This document shows, in pieces, positions 8,870 to 18,622 of a stretch of DNA of 64,000 bases. The notes below the pieces were generated by a model, which did not search any database, was not told where the DNA came from, and saw only the letters and a program-made list of their open reading frames with translations. The stretch's first letter is position 1. Each line of letters begins with the position of its first letter. The stretch lies in the NCBI RefSeq assembly GCF_003014475.1, contig NZ_PYGJ01000009.1, positions 62,001 through 126,000 on the forward strand. Direction: 5' to 3'. Source of the DNA: Shimia abyssi (lineage in GTDB: Bacteria; Pseudomonadota; Alphaproteobacteria; Rhodobacterales; Rhodobacteraceae). The position numbers and the translations under genes were made by a program.

Positions 8870-9769
8870 CTACCTCTTACCAATCAGCTCCATTGATACA
8901 TCACGGCCAAAGGCGCGTTCCGCGTTTTTGTAAGCGATTTTTTCGGCCACATCGCGCGGCAGTTTTGCGAGCCACCGCCGGTTCGACGCGATAATGTCCT
9001 GATAGCTGGCCCATTGGCTGTTCACCCATGTATCGCTGCCCACCATCAATCGATCCTGAAAATCAAAGATGATCTGTCGCCATTCCGGGTCAAGATCGTC
9101 ACCGCCATCCAGAATGGCAAATTCCCGCAGGGATGTATCGGCCAAAAGGGCAGGGTAATCCGCCATCAGCGCATACACATTGCTGGCCGGTTCACCCAAA
9201 CCTGCATGCGCCCAGATGATTTTCACATCCGAATCCAGCGAATAAAGCCACCGAATGGGTTCATGGCCAGAATGGACATGCAGATAGATGTCGCGCTCTT
9301 TGGCCATTGCGATGACCTTGCGAAACAGGGGGGCGTCGGATTTATCAAGGCGGTGAATGTGGAATTCACCGATTCCTTGGTGCGGATAGGCATTCAGCCG
9401 CCCTTCGAGATAATCGCTCATCCCGGCGCCTTTGGACCAGTTGCTGGAGCCAAAATCACCATGGTAGGGGCGCAGTTCGGGTACGATGCGATTGGGCGCA
9501 TATTCCCAAAGCATTATTGTACCCTCATCCGGCGTGGATGAGACCAGCCCCATTGCAACACCACTCTCGTCCATCAGTTCAATGATGCTTTTGACAGGAA
9601 AGAACTCCCAAGCGGGTTCCTTGTAGTGAATATGCGCGTCAAATATGGGCACATCATCGATGCCGGACCCGATGGGCGGGTGCCCATCATCTGATTGAGC
9701 CGGTGTGCACAGGCACACGGCCGCCATGATCGCACCCGCGCGGGCCAAAGCGCTGGCAGATTGCGTCAT
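8870..9769 (-). CDS. Exported amidohydrolase-2-family metal-dependent hydrolase
   Basis: A 299-residue TIM-barrel hydrolase of the amidohydrolase_2 (ACMSD-like) family with an N-terminal signal peptide ending near CTPAQS, so probably periplasmic. Metal-ligand motifs in order are DAHIHY, HVHSGH, WAHAGL and the late aspartate in VGSDTW. The substrate is not evident. Its ATG overlaps the stop of the upstream dienelactone hydrolase (ATGA at 9766-9769), so the two exported hydrolases form one operon and may act in sequence on a lactone or ester. Confidence 0.82.
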   Translation of the reverse strand: MTQSASALARAGAIMAAVCLCTPAQSDDGHPPIGSGIDDVPIFDAHIHYKEPAWEFFPVKSIIELMDESGVAMGLVSSTPDEGTIMLWEYAPNRIVPELRPYHGDFGSSNWSKGAGMSDYLEGRLNAYPHQGIGEFHIHRLDKSDAPLFRKVIAMAKERDIYLHVHSGHEPIRWLYSLDSDVKIIWAHAGLGEPASNVYALMADYPALLADTSLREFAILDGGDDLDPEWRQIIFDFQDRLMVGSDTWVNSQWASYQDIIASNRRWLAKLPRDVAEKIAYKNAERAFGRDVSMELIGKR

Positions 9770-10653
9770 GCCAGATGTGTCTCAAAGTGTTTCAGCGTAC
9801 GGTCCCAAGCAAGCTGGGCGGCATCCTTATCGAACCGTGGCGTGGTGTCATTGTGAAACCCGTGATTTGCACCCGCGTAAATATGCGTTTCGTAAGCTTT
9901 GCCGTTGGCCTTGAGGGCCGCTTCATAGGCGGGCCAACCGCTGTTGATGCGCTCGTCAAGTTCGCCATAGTGGATCAGCAACGGTGCCTCGATGCTGGGG
10001 ACATCTTCGGCAGAGGGTTGGCGCCCGTAGAACGGCACCGAAGCTCCCATGTTGGGATAGGCCACGGCCAATGCGTTGCAGACGCCCCCACCGTAGCAAA
10101 AGCCAACTGCGCCGACCTTGCCGGTCGAACCTTCGTGATCAACAAGGAATTCGAAGGCGGCAAAGAAATCGGCCATGAGTTTGGCCCGATCCATGCTGCG
10201 TTGCATGGTGCGCCCTTCGTCGTCGTTACCTGGATACCCGCCAAGTGGCGAAAGACTGTCGGGACCAAACGCCAAATAGCCAGCCTTAGCTGTGCGGCGC
10301 ACAACGTCTTCGATATAGGGGTTGAGCCCGCGGTTCTCGTGGATCACCAGAACAGCCGGAAGTTTGCCTGTGGCACCGGCAGGTTTGGCCATCAAGCCGC
10401 TGATCGTGCCATGCCCCTCCGGGCTTTGGTACTCTGCGGTCATGGTTTCAATTTCCGGGTCATCGGGCGCGACCTGTTGGGCGAGGGCATAGTTTGGTTG
10501 CAGGCTTTGTAAAACGGCGGCGGCGCTGATACCGGCGGCGGTGTATTGCGCAGCGCCGGTCAAAAAGGCGCGTTTGGTCATCTTGCCATGCACGTAACCG
10601 TCATAAAGTTCGAGAATGCGTGGATCAAAATCACTGGCATTTTTGCGTTTCAT
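9766..10653 (-). CDS. Dienelactone hydrolase family protein (YghX-like), exported
   Basis: An alpha/beta hydrolase of 295 residues with the dienelactone hydrolase triad: nucleophile Cys in GFCYGGGVCN, Asp in YGELDERI and His in GANHGFHN. The first 50 residues hold a basic segment (MTKRAF) and an alanine-rich hydrophobic stretch ending near NYALAQ, which looks like an export signal with a KR rather than the usual RR pair. ATG at 10651-10653 is chosen because GGGAGG lies 7 nt upstream; a TTG five codons earlier overlaps that site. It overlaps the amidohydrolase by 4 nt. Substrate unknown. Confidence 0.85.
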   Translation of the reverse strand: MKRKNASDFDPRILELYDGYVHGKMTKRAFLTGAAQYTAAGISAAAVLQSLQPNYALAQQVAPDDPEIETMTAEYQSPEGHGTISGLMAKPAGATGKLPAVLVIHENRGLNPYIEDVVRRTAKAGYLAFGPDSLSPLGGYPGNDDEGRTMQRSMDRAKLMADFFAAFEFLVDHEGSTGKVGAVGFCYGGGVCNALAVAYPNMGASVPFYGRQPSAEDVPSIEAPLLIHYGELDERINSGWPAYEAALKANGKAYETHIYAGANHGFHNDTTPRFDKDAAQLAWDRTLKHFETHLA

Positions 10654-10820
10654 CAAATGTCCTCCCAACCAAAATGATGTCTCTCAGTGTATCATACGCT
10701 GCGCGCAGTGGGTGGGATCGAAAAACACCCGGCGATGTTTCGCCGGGGCGTGTTTGTCGTGCGGTCTGGTTCGCGACGGTCAATGTATGAATAATGGGCG
10801 TTTTGCCCGACAATGACGCA

Positions 10821-10853
10821 AAGAAAAAGCCCCGGCCAGATGACCGGGGCTTT
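10821..10853 (-). terminator. Rho-independent terminator of pnp
   Basis: Stem of 10 bp (10826-10835 with 10844-10853), GC-rich core, followed on the minus strand by TTTTTCTTT. It lies 25 nt after the pnp stop and has the canonical form. Confidence 0.9.
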
Positions 10854-10877
10854 CTCAATTCAGACGAGAAGAGAGGA

Positions 10878-13019
10878 TCAGTCCTCTTTCTTTTCGCGCT
10901 TTTCCTGAACAACTTCTTCGCCGGTTTCCTGATCGACAACTTTCATCGACAGGCGCACCTTGCCGCGATCGTCAAAGCCCAGCAGCTTGACTTTCACTTC
11001 CTGACCTTCCTTCAGAACATCCGAAGGGTGGTTCAGGCGGCGGTTTTCGATCTGGGAAACGTGCACCAGACCATCGCGCTTGCCAAAGAAGTTCACGAAG
11101 GCACCGAAATCGACAATCTTCACAACCTTACCGTTGTAAACTTCGCCCACTTCAGGCTCGGCTACGATCGCGTGGATCATGTCATAGGCTTTCTGGATCG
11201 AGTCACCGTTTGGCGATGCGATCTTGATGATGCCGTCGTCATTGATGTCGACCTTGGCGCCCGACACTTCAACGATCTCACGGATCACTTTACCGCCCGA
11301 ACCGATCACTTCACGGATCTTGTCGGTGGGCACCTGCATGGTTTCGATGCGCGGTGCGTGGACCGAGAAGTCAGCCGCGCCGGACAGCGCTTTGTTCATC
11401 TCGCCCAGAATGTGCATACGACCGTCTTTGGCCTGAGACAGTGCTTTTTCCATGATCTCAGGTGTGATGCCTGCAACCTTGATGTCCATCTGCAGCGAGG
11501 TAATGCCGTTTTCGGTACCTGCCACTTTGAAGTCCATGTCGCCGAGGTGATCTTCGTCGCCAAGGATGTCGGTCAGGATCGCGTAATCGCCACTGTCTTC
11601 GAGGATCAGGCCCATGGCCACACCGGCAACCGCGTTTTTCAGCGGAACACCTGCGTCCATCATCGACAAAGAGCCACCGCAAACCGACGCCATCGAGGAC
11701 GAGCCGTTGGATTCAGTGATCTCGGATACAACACGCACGGTATAAGGGAAGTCGGTTGCGGCGGGCAGAACGGCCTGAAGGGCGCGCCATGCCAGTTTAC
11801 CGTGACCCACTTCGCGACGACCGGGAGGGCCCACGCGACCAGCTTCACCAACCGAGTAGGGAGGGAAGTTATAGTGCAACAGGAAGTTCGAGCGGAAGTT
11901 GCCGTGCAGCGCGTCGATGATCTGTTCGTCATCACCGGTACCCAGCGTCGTAACAACCAGACCCTGCGTTTCACCACGTGTGAACAGCGCAGATCCGTGT
12001 GTACGGGGCAGCAAACCGGTCTGGCTAACGATGTCGCGAACTTCGTCAGTCTTACGACCGTCGATGCGGACACCGGTTTTTACAACGTCGCCGCGCAGAA
12101 TGCCGGCTTCGAGCTTTTTGAGCGCCGAGCTGAGGTTGCCGTCTTCCAGCTGTTCCTCGGTCAGAGCCGCCTTGATGGCGTCGCGAGCGGCAGATACCGC
12201 GCTGGTGCGTTCCTGCTTGTCGGTAATAGCGAATGCTGCGCGCATCTGATCTTCACCAGCGGCCTTTACGGCTTCGTACAGCTCCGAATAATCAGGTGCT
12301 TGGAAGTCAAACGGCTCTTTTGCGGCGTCTTCGGCCAGCGAAATGATCAGGTCGATGACCGGCTGGATCTGCTCATGTGCGAATTTAACTGCACCCAGCA
12401 TTTCTGCTTCTGTCAGTTCATACGCTTCGGATTCCACCATCATCACGGCGTCTTTGGTACCAGCCACAACCAGATCCAGACGCTGGTCTGGGTTGTTGCG
12501 CAGGTCCTGCATGTCGTCGACGGTTGGGTTCAGAACGTATTCGCCATCTTCAAAACCAACGCGGGCACCCGCGATTGGGCCCATGAACGGTGCGCCCGAA
12601 ATGGTCAGCGCAGCAGAGGCCGCGATCATCGCAACCATGTCTGGGTCGTTAACCAGATCGTGGCTTAGTACGGTGCACATCACCAGAACTTCGTTTTTGA
12701 AGCCGGGAACAAACAGCGGGCGGATCGGACGGTCGATCAGACGCGCGGTCAGGGTTTCTTTTTCAGTCGGGCGCGCTTCGCGCTTGAAAAACCCGCCGGG
12801 CACTTTGCCGGCTGCATAGTATTTCTCTTGATAGTGAACCGTCAGCGGGAAAAAGTCGAAACCGGGTTTCGGTGCTTTCGCGAACGTCACTGCGGCCATG
12901 ACAGAGGTTTCGCCCAAAGTGGCGATCACACAACCGTCGGCCTGACGGGCAATCTTGCCCGTTTCCAGCGTGAGGGTCTCTTCGCCCCACTGCATAGATT
13001 TTGTCGTTACGTCAAACAT
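10878..13019 (-). CDS. pnp: Polyribonucleotide nucleotidyltransferase (PNPase)
   Basis: Phosphorolytic 3'-to-5' exoribonuclease and RNA-degradosome component. The 713-residue protein shows two RNase PH-like halves (first with [25 protein letters not shown] region, second with [19 protein letters not shown] [16 protein letters not shown]), a KH domain with [15 protein letters not shown], and a C-terminal S1 domain ([17 protein letters not shown]) ending in an acidic-basic tail. ATG at 13017-13019 begins the conserved MFDV start; a 22-residue upstream extension is unsupported. The rpsO gene that often precedes pnp is not adjacent. Upstream, 13036-13066 forms a nested hairpin directly before the ribosome-binding site, which may mediate control. 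A canonical terminator follows. Confidence 0.97.
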   Translation of the reverse strand: MFDVTTKSMQWGEETLTLETGKIARQADGCVIATLGETSVMAAVTFAKAPKPGFDFFPLTVHYQEKYYAAGKVPGGFFKREARPTEKETLTARLIDRPIRPLFVPGFKNEVLVMCTVLSHDLVNDPDMVAMIAASAALTISGAPFMGPIAGARVGFEDGEYVLNPTVDDMQDLRNNPDQRLDLVVAGTKDAVMMVESEAYELTEAEMLGAVKFAHEQIQPVIDLIISLAEDAAKEPFDFQAPDYSELYEAVKAAGEDQMRAAFAITDKQERTSAVSAARDAIKAALTEEQLEDGNLSSALKKLEAGILRGDVVKTGVRIDGRKTDEVRDIVSQTGLLPRTHGSALFTRGETQGLVVTTLGTGDDEQIIDALHGNFRSNFLLHYNFPPYSVGEAGRVGPPGRREVGHGKLAWRALQAVLPAATDFPYTVRVVSEITESNGSSSMASVCGGSLSMMDAGVPLKNAVAGVAMGLILEDSGDYAILTDILGDEDHLGDMDFKVAGTENGITSLQMDIKVAGITPEIMEKALSQAKDGRMHILGEMNKALSGAADFSVHAPRIETMQVPTDKIREVIGSGGKVIREIVEVSGAKVDINDDGIIKIASPNGDSIQKAYDMIHAIVAEPEVGEVYNGKVVKIVDFGAFVNFFGKRDGLVHVSQIENRRLNHPSDVLKEGQEVKVKLLGFDDRGKVRLSMKVVDQETGEEVVQEKREKKED

Positions 13020-13035
13020 GTATCGTATCCTAGCT

Positions 13036-13066
13036 GGAGGCACTCCCGGGCGTTCCCGGGTCCTCC
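13036..13066 (-). promoter_or_regulatory. Nested hairpin in the pnp 5' leader
   Basis: Outer arms GGAGG (13036-13040) and CCTCC (13062-13066) enclose two CCCGGG arms (13045-13050, 13055-13060) around CGTT. On the pnp mRNA the structure ends 17 nt before the ATG. In enterobacteria, pnp is autoregulated through a leader hairpin cut by RNase III; the same here is inference. Confidence 0.5.
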
Positions 13067-13394
13067 GTTTCAATGGCGGCCCCATGCCGCCGATCCCTTT
13101 TCATCCTAGTTTCGGGTGCCGGGATCAGGGCACCACGTCTCAGATGGAGCGGCATATAGCAAAAAACCCTGTTTGGAAATAAGGATTTTGGGCTGTCGGG
13201 GCGGCATCGGCGGCGAACACCCACCGATGCGCGGGTGCAACACCGCTTTCGGCAACATACTGTTTACGAGGTGAAGGTGGATTTTTTGGTTAATTGGGGC
13301 AATAGTAAGGCAGAACGCCGGATCTTTGGGGGCATTGATCAGGTTAAGTAAACCGCGTCTCGCAAGACGACGCCCCCAATGTGTGAGCAGGCGA
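13067..13394. other. Intergenic region between divergent pnp and the SGNH lipoprotein gene
   Basis: No convincing coding frame. It should hold both promoters. Near its right end, 13326-13333 (TTGGGGGC) can pair with 13372-13379 (GCCCCCAA), enclosing a smaller 5-bp hairpin with a CGCA loop at 13356-13369, so the lipoprotein mRNA may have a folded leader. Confidence 0.5.
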
Positions 13395-14165
13395 ATGAAA
13401 TTTCCGATGTATGTGATGGCCGTTGTGGCCTTGGTTCTGGCTGGGTGCTCTAACACCGTGTCCCGTAACGCAAATTCCGACGAAATTGCCCCAACACAGG
13501 TGGTCAGCCGCAACGCCGAACCCCGCATCCTGGCGATGGGTGACAGTGCCATGGCGTGGCACAATTTTTCCGGTAGATCCATTCCCGACACCGTGGGCCG
13601 TGAATTGGGCGAAAAAGTGTCCAACAATGCCATCGGAGGCGCGCGGATCATCTACAAACTGCCAATTTCCGGCGCAGCGGGCATGAAAATCTCGAACCAG
13701 TATCGCAAAGGTGACTGGGATTGGATCATCGTCAACGGTGGCGGCAATGATCTGTGGCTGGGCTGTGGCTGTGTGGCCTGTGACAACAAGATGAACCGGA
13801 TGATTTCGTCGGATGGGCGCAAAGGCGCGATCCCGCATATGCTGGACACATTGCGCAAAACCGGCGCTAAGGTGGTCTATGTTGGATACCTGCGCAGCCC
13901 CGGTGCGTGGTCGCCAATTGAACATTGCCGTGACGAGGGTGATGAGCTGGAAGCGCGTGTTTCGCAGTTGGCCGACATCCTGCCGGACGTGCATTTTGTA
14001 TCTGCCGCAGACCTCGTTCCGCATGGGGATCGGTCTTATCACGGGGTGGATATGATCCACCCATCGGTAAAAGCCAGCTATGAAATCGGTGTCCGGGTTG
14101 CAGATCTGATCCGCGCTGTCGAAAGCGAAAACCAGCTCTTGGAAACCGCTGAGGCCGCGAACTGA
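13395..14165 (+). CDS. SGNH/GDSL-family hydrolase lipoprotein
   Basis: A 256-residue predicted lipoprotein esterase. Residues 1-18 are a lipoprotein signal with lipobox LAGC, so Cys18 is the acylation site. The SGNH blocks are present: Ser51 in AMGDSAM, GGGND (block III) followed by a cysteine-rich LGCGCVACD insert, and the late DMIHP with the catalytic Asp and His. Start ATG 13395 is chosen because it begins the lipoprotein signal; longer starts add a basic stretch with no ribosome site. Substrate is unknown. Monocistronic by context, ending in a hairpin. Confidence 0.82.
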   Translation: MKFPMYVMAVVALVLAGCSNTVSRNANSDEIAPTQVVSRNAEPRILAMGDSAMAWHNFSGRSIPDTVGRELGEKVSNNAIGGARIIYKLPISGAAGMKISNQYRKGDWDWIIVNGGGNDLWLGCGCVACDNKMNRMISSDGRKGAIPHMLDTLRKTGAKVVYVGYLRSPGAWSPIEHCRDEGDELEARVSQLADILPDVHFVSAADLVPHGDRSYHGVDMIHPSVKASYEIGVRVADLIRAVESENQLLETAEAAN

Positions 14166-14178
14166 CCCTAGTTTACTG

Positions 14179-14201
14179 GGTGGGGCGACATACGCCCCAC
14201 C
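14179..14201. terminator. Hairpin between convergent SGNH and membrane-protein genes
   Basis: Perfect 9-bp stem (14179-14187 with 14193-14201), 5-nt loop, 13 nt after the SGNH stop and 22 nt from the converging gene. No long U-run; probable bidirectional terminator. Confidence 0.6.
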
Positions 14202-14223
14202 AACTTGGTCAAAAAGAGCCGTT

Positions 14224-14817
14224 CTAATTCACCCGCGCGATTGTCTTGCCCGACTTGCCCTTGCCCATGCGCACCTCGCCTGTACCGTGTTTGCGCAATA
14301 TGCGGGCCACTTCGTCTTCGTCGGTGATCCCAACCTCATAGCCAATCCGCTCAAGGCTGCGCCACGTGTAGTTGGAGTTGCTCAACCCCCGCAAAAGCGC
14401 TGCATAAATCTCGCTCTCGTCATCTGACACCGGCACGGGTGGTTCGGCCTTGGGCACCACCAGATCAGCCGCCTTCGCGGCGGCCTCCAGCGCGTCTATC
14501 CGCGCCTGCAATTCGGCGATGTTTTCATCCACATTTGACGACACATCCGCCACTTCGCGCTCAATCTCGATCAACCCGGCGATCTTGATGTTCGCGTTGG
14601 TCAGAAACGCGACCAGCTCTCGCCCGAGAACGCAAAAGATCACCATCAGCGTGACAAAACCCAGAACCGGCCAGTCCAGCAGCTTGTCAATCAGCTTAAG
14701 TTGCGTTTCTGAGGCGGTCCCTTGCGCGATTATTGCAACTAGACCAATCACCACAGCCACCGCCGCCGCGCACATGGCCACAACAAACCACGATCTGCCT
14801 TCCGGTTCTGGCGCCAT
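14224..14817 (-). CDS. Membrane protein with two transmembrane helices, coiled coil and C-terminal helical domain
   Basis: I do not recognise a named family. The 197-residue protein has a first transmembrane helix (FVVAMCAAAVAVVIGLVAII), a second (WPVLGFVTLMVIFCVLG), then an acidic coiled coil (about residues 85-120, IEREVADVSS...LQARIDALEAAAKAAD), a proline-rich linker and a C-terminal segment (SEIYAALLRG...VGITDEDEVARILRKHG) that resembles a small winged-helix or helical bundle. The preferred ATG at 14815-14817 has AAAGGGGG upstream; a TTG 11 codons earlier is possible. It converges on the SGNH gene and lies downstream of the rpsU terminator. Confidence 0.7.
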   Translation of the reverse strand: MAPEPEGRSWFVVAMCAAAVAVVIGLVAIIAQGTASETQLKLIDKLLDWPVLGFVTLMVIFCVLGRELVAFLTNANIKIAGLIEIEREVADVSSNVDENIAELQARIDALEAAAKAADLVVPKAEPPVPVSDDESEIYAALLRGLSNSNYTWRSLERIGYEVGITDEDEVARILRKHGTGEVRMGKGKSGKTIARVN

Positions 14818-14870
14818 GCCTACGCCCCCTTTTGCAATTTCTGAGTGCAATCAGGCTACCGCCCCTGCCG

Positions 14871-14908
14871 AAAAAAACAAACCCCCGGGGCCGGGGGCCA
14901 CGGGGGTT
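14871..14908 (-). terminator. Rho-independent terminator downstream of rpsU
   Basis: Arms 14880-14887 and 14901-14908 (8 bp) enclose a second GGCC/GGCC stem; on the minus strand a T-rich tail (TTTGTTTTTTT) follows. It is about 90 nt after the rpsU stop and also precedes the next minus-strand gene. Confidence 0.85.
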
Positions 14909-14998
14909 GTCAATTCTTTGGTGTCCAAAGCTGGATATAGTCAGTTTGAAGTCCGCGCGTTGAGTTCCGAAAACCGGTTCCCACTTTTTGGACTGCGC

Positions 14999-15205
14999 TT
15001 AGAGCATACCTTCGCGTTGTGCTTTCTTACGTGCCAGTTTACGGGCACGACGGATCGCTTCAGCTTTCTCGCGCGCTTTTTTCTCGGACGGCTTCTCGAA
15101 ATGTTGCTTGAGCTTCATTTCACGGAAGACACCTTCACGCTGCAGCTTTTTCTTCAGGGCACGAAGCGCCTGATCGACGTTGTTGTCGCGAACACTAACC
15201 TGCAT
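14999..15205 (-). CDS. rpsU: 30S ribosomal protein S21
   Basis: Small-subunit ribosomal protein S21, 68 residues, involved in initiation on the 30S subunit. The conserved start [20 protein letters not shown], the [16 protein letters not shown] centre and the basic C-terminal helix rich in Arg/Lys/Ala identify it. ATG at 15203-15205 follows AAGGTGG. It stands alone on the minus strand with a terminator downstream and about 500 nt of non-coding sequence upstream, so it is probably monocistronic. Confidence 0.97.
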   Translation of the reverse strand: MQVSVRDNNVDQALRALKKKLQREGVFREMKLKQHFEKPSEKKAREKAEAIRRARKLARKKAQREGML

Positions 15206-15711
15206 GTGGTTTTCACCACCTTTCTAAGTTGAGTTGCAAGGATTTGCAGGAATGCGCTCTTTAGCAAGCGTTTTGTGTTTTGTCCAGACACGTCGTGAGT
15301 GGTTTCAGAACAGGAAGTCCGCCTGAGCAAGCTCTTCCACATCGACCCCAACAAGCAACAGGCGGATGTACGATGCCTCCGCCAAGATTGCTCATTCTCC
15401 GCCATGCAAGTCATTCGCGGCGTCGCCAACGAGAGGCCAGTCATGTCCGCCGCGGCCCTTCAGTGCGACAAGGTGGCTATTACCAAGCAACCTATCATTA
15501 CTGTGAAACCCTATAACTCAGCGCACATCATTAACCGTTGCTCGCGCTGCAGCGCGTTCTACACAAATCGCGCGTGTTCTGGGGTGATCAATTCCAGTAT
15601 CTGTCGTTCCGCGATGCTTTCTCTGGATCTGGTTTGCGTGCTGCTCTCGCGCTGGGTGCGCGCGGTTTGGTCCTATTGCTCAAACGGATCCCAGCGCGTA
15701 AGTCTTTTGAC
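15206..15711. other. Non-coding region between rpsU and COQ9
   Basis: About 500 nt with only short frames lacking ribosome sites. It must carry the rpsU promoter and, on the plus strand, the COQ9 promoter. One frame around 15395 reads RLLILRHASHS, reminiscent of the start of histidine phosphatases, but nothing recognisable follows it in any frame. I see no RNA gene. Confidence 0.5.
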
Positions 15712-16401
15712 ATGACCGATATGACTTCTGACATTGCGAAACAGGTGCTGGATGCGTCGCTGATGCACGTCCCATTTGACGGCTGGTCGCAAACCGCCTT
15801 TGACGCCGCCGTGGCGGATTGCGACGTCAACCCAGTGGTTGCCCGCGCGTTGTTCCCACGTGGGGCCGTCGATTTGGCCGTGGCATTCCACAAGCGCGGC
15901 GATGCGCAGATGCAAAGCTATTTAGCGGCGGACAACCTGTCCGACATGAAAATCCGCGAAAAGATTACGCACGCCGTGCGGACCCGATTGGAAGTGTGCC
16001 CCGATCGCGAAATTATCCGCCGGGGTACCTCTCTCTTTTCCCTACCGCAACACGTACCGACCGGCGCGGAATTGATATGGGACACGTGCGATGCCATCTG
16101 GACTGCCATTGGCGATCCGTCGACTGACTTTAACTGGTACACAAAACGCGCTACGCTTTCAGCAGTCTACAGTTCCACGGTGCTATACTGGCTTGGCGAT
16201 GAAAGCGTGGATAACAGCGCCACATGGGAATTCCTCGACCGGCGCATTGAAAACGTCATGCAGTTTGAAAAATTCAAGGCACAGGCCCGCTCCGGTCCGT
16301 TGGGCAAACTCATGGCGGCTCCACTTGCCGCCTTGTCCCGTGTCAAAGCCCCCGAAAAGCGCAGGGACTTCCCCGGCCAATGGCGCGGCCCCACCACCTG
16401 A
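15712..16401 (+). CDS. COQ9 family protein
   Basis: A lipid-binding TetR-fold accessory protein for ubiquinone biosynthesis, 229 residues. The family signature is seen in the N-terminal helix ending VPFDGWSQTAFDAAV, the central AVDLAVAFHKRGD segment and the C-terminal TWEFLDRRIENVMQFEKFKA. Two in-frame ATGs (15712 and 15721) are possible; neither has a strong Shine-Dalgarno. It converges with the FadJ-like gene and is separated from it by paired hairpins. Confidence 0.85.
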   Translation: MTDMTSDIAKQVLDASLMHVPFDGWSQTAFDAAVADCDVNPVVARALFPRGAVDLAVAFHKRGDAQMQSYLAADNLSDMKIREKITHAVRTRLEVCPDREIIRRGTSLFSLPQHVPTGAELIWDTCDAIWTAIGDPSTDFNWYTKRATLSAVYSSTVLYWLGDESVDNSATWEFLDRRIENVMQFEKFKAQARSGPLGKLMAAPLAALSRVKAPEKRRDFPGQWRGPTT

Positions 16402-16441
16402 TCCCATATTGTCTCAATGTTGCCAAATACCCTGGGGTGAA

Positions 16442-16473
16442 TTGGCGCCACACGCCAAGAGGGGCAACGCCCC
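16442..16473. terminator. Tandem hairpins between COQ9 and the FadJ-like gene
   Basis: GGGGC-AAC-GCCCC at 16461-16473 directly abuts the FadJ-like stop codon, and TTGGCG-CCACA-CGCCAA lies at 16442-16458. Short stems without U-runs; position between converging genes supports termination in either direction. Confidence 0.5.
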
Positions 16474-18546
16474 TTACCCTTTAGTCCCTGATCCGGCATC
16501 CGCGAACGCCGTGCCATTTGCCACACATTCCCGGATCAACGCACTGGGTGTCCAAACCATCGGATCCTGCTCGGCCAGCCGCTCCAGCCCCTGCAAAACC
16601 GCATCTGGCCCCAGCATATCCGCATAACACATCAACCCGCCCCGCCACCGCGGAAAACCGTAGCCAAAGACTGTTACCAGATCGATATCGCGGGCTGATT
16701 GTGCGATGCCCTCGTGCAGAATCACTGCCGCTTCGTTGATCATGGCCAGCATGAGTGTCTGCACAATCTCATCCGCGCTGATCTCTCTACGTGCAACACC
16801 CACGGCTTCAGACTCGGCCGCAACCAATTCGGCAACCTTTGGGTCCACGGCAAGGCCATCGCTGTAGTCATACCATCCAGCGCCAGATTTTCGGCCCAAC
16901 CGTCCAGCGTCTACCAACTTATCCGCGATTGCGACGTATCGCCGGTGCGGATCACGGTTTTCGTCCTGTCGCCGCCGGTTGGCATAGCCAATGTCGAGCC
17001 CCGACAGGTCATTGGTCTCATATAGTCCCATCGCATACCCAAAATCGCGCATCGCCGCATCTACTTGGTCGGGCAATGCGCCTTCCAGCAACAGCGTATC
17101 TGCGGCCTCGCGATAGCGCGCCAGAATACGGTTCCCAATGAAACCGTCGCAAACACCCGCCAACACCGGCACCTTGCGCAATCTCTTGCCAAGCGCGAAT
17201 CCAAGAGCAACCGCCAACTCGGACGTCTTTTCGCCCTTTACGATTTCCAGCAGACGCATGACATGCGCCGGGGCAAAAAAGTGCAGACCCAACAGACGGG
17301 ACGGATCGTCCAGCACGCCCGCAATCTCATCAACATCAAGATAAGAGGTGTTTGTCGCCAACACCGCATCGGGTCGCATAACCGCTTGCAGCTGCGTGAA
17401 AATTGCCTTTTTCACATCCATGCTTTCAAACGCGGCTTCAATAGCCAGTTGTGCCTCCGCCGCTGCGTTGTAATCCGCACTGCACGTCAATCGCGTCCGA
17501 TGGTCCTTGGCGCCGGTGTCGTTTATCAGTCCGCGTTTTAGGCTTGCGGCGATAATTTTTTCCACATTGGTCTTGGCCCGCTCAACGCCCTCATCGCTGG
17601 TTTCCAGTACCGTGACCCTCAGCCCCGCGTTCAATAACGCATAAGCAATTCCGGCCCCCATTGTGCCGCCACCAACGACCGCGATATGGGTCAACTCAGG
17701 TACAGTCATGTCTTTTAACGCATCAGGCACCTTGGCCGCCCGTTCTGCGAAAAAGATATGGCGCAGGGCTTTGGACTGGTCCCCTTTTCGCAGTTCGACA
17801 AAAGTCTCTCGCTCCACCGCAATCGCCTGTTCAAACGGTTGCTCTGTACTTAGCGCCACGAGATCAATTGCCCGGTGCGGCGCAATCTGGCCCTTGGTTT
17901 TGATTGCTGCCACTGCGCGCGCCTCCGCCACAGCATCCGAATCTGCTTCTGGGCCTGGCAAATCGGCAAGCGCGGGCAACGTGCTGAGTAATTCTGCGTT
18001 CACCTCCTCGGCGGCATAGATCACATCCTTGGCCACTTCGTGGACCAACCCAATGGCCAACGCCTTGTCCGCTGCGACTGGCTTTCCACGGGCGATCATC
18101 TCCAGCGCGGTCTTTAGTCCCACTGCTCTTGGCAAGCGCTGCGTACCACCTGCACCGGGAATGACCCCAAGCGTTACCTCAGGCAGTCCGATCAGACTGG
18201 TGGGTGAGGCGATCCGGTAATGGCAGCCCAATACCAGCTCGGCCCCACCGCCCAACGCCCAACCGTCGATCGCCGCAATCCACGGGGTCTCGCAGCGTTC
18301 GATACGGGTGATGATGTCTGGCAAATGCGGCGCAATGGGTCCGGCGTCAAACTCCTTGGCGTCTGCCCCGGCGGCAAAAGCACGCCCTTTGCCGCTGAAT
18401 ATCACGCGATCCAGATGCATTTGGGATTCGATCCAATCCAACGCTGCCATCAGACCTTGTCGGATTTCCAGCCCAATGGCATTCACTGGGGGATTGTCCA
18501 TTTCTACAAATGCAGCAGGGCCTTCACGGCGAAAGGTGACGGGCAT
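16474..18546 (-). CDS. Bifunctional enoyl-CoA hydratase / 3-hydroxyacyl-CoA dehydrogenase (FadJ/FadB-like)
   Basis: A 690-residue multifunctional beta-oxidation enzyme that hydrates an enoyl-CoA and oxidises the 3-hydroxyacyl-CoA with NAD+. Residues about 1-190 are a crotonase domain ([11 protein letters not shown] oxyanion segment, [14 protein letters not shown] with the second catalytic glutamate region). From about 300 a Rossmann fold begins with [13 protein letters not shown], followed by [15 protein letters not shown] with the catalytic His, and the C-terminal dehydrogenase domain with [16 protein letters not shown] 18544-18546 has AAGGAG 5 nt upstream and begins at the domain start. It is divergent from the PaaG-like gene, and the shared promoter holds a BoxR-like site, so it may convert 2,3-dehydroadipyl-CoA to 3-oxoadipyl-CoA in benzoate degradation. 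Confidence 0.9.
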   Translation of the reverse strand: MPVTFRREGPAAFVEMDNPPVNAIGLEIRQGLMAALDWIESQMHLDRVIFSGKGRAFAAGADAKEFDAGPIAPHLPDIITRIERCETPWIAAIDGWALGGGAELVLGCHYRIASPTSLIGLPEVTLGVIPGAGGTQRLPRAVGLKTALEMIARGKPVAADKALAIGLVHEVAKDVIYAAEEVNAELLSTLPALADLPGPEADSDAVAEARAVAAIKTKGQIAPHRAIDLVALSTEQPFEQAIAVERETFVELRKGDQSKALRHIFFAERAAKVPDALKDMTVPELTHIAVVGGGTMGAGIAYALLNAGLRVTVLETSDEGVERAKTNVEKIIAASLKRGLINDTGAKDHRTRLTCSADYNAAAEAQLAIEAAFESMDVKKAIFTQLQAVMRPDAVLATNTSYLDVDEIAGVLDDPSRLLGLHFFAPAHVMRLLEIVKGEKTSELAVALGFALGKRLRKVPVLAGVCDGFIGNRILARYREAADTLLLEGALPDQVDAAMRDFGYAMGLYETNDLSGLDIGYANRRRQDENRDPHRRYVAIADKLVDAGRLGRKSGAGWYDYSDGLAVDPKVAELVAAESEAVGVARREISADEIVQTLMLAMINEAAVILHEGIAQSARDIDLVTVFGYGFPRWRGGLMCYADMLGPDAVLQGLERLAEQDPMVWTPSALIRECVANGTAFADAGSGTKG

Positions 18547-18566
18547 CGGGGCTCCTTGGAAATTTA

Positions 18567-18580
18567 TGCTTTTTAATGCA
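18567..18580. promoter_or_regulatory. Candidate BoxR operator, FadJ-like/paaG-like divergent promoter
   Basis: TGCT-TTTTAA-TGCA, one mismatch from TGCA-N6-TGCA. A further TGCA is at 18596-18599. The site lies between the two divergent starts and fits the AT-rich N6 seen at the other sites. Confidence 0.5.
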
Positions 18581-18622
18581 CAAAGCGTACTATATTGCAA
18601 TGAGTAACTGAGGAGATTGCAC

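Noticed and set aside
10794-12668. Long open frame on the plus strand opposite pnp
   Set aside because: It is antisense to the conserved pnp gene, shares its codon periodicity and has no recognisable domain.
15357-15516. RLLILRHASHS, like the start of a SixA histidine phosphatase
   Set aside because: Nothing of the family follows in any frame; most likely chance.
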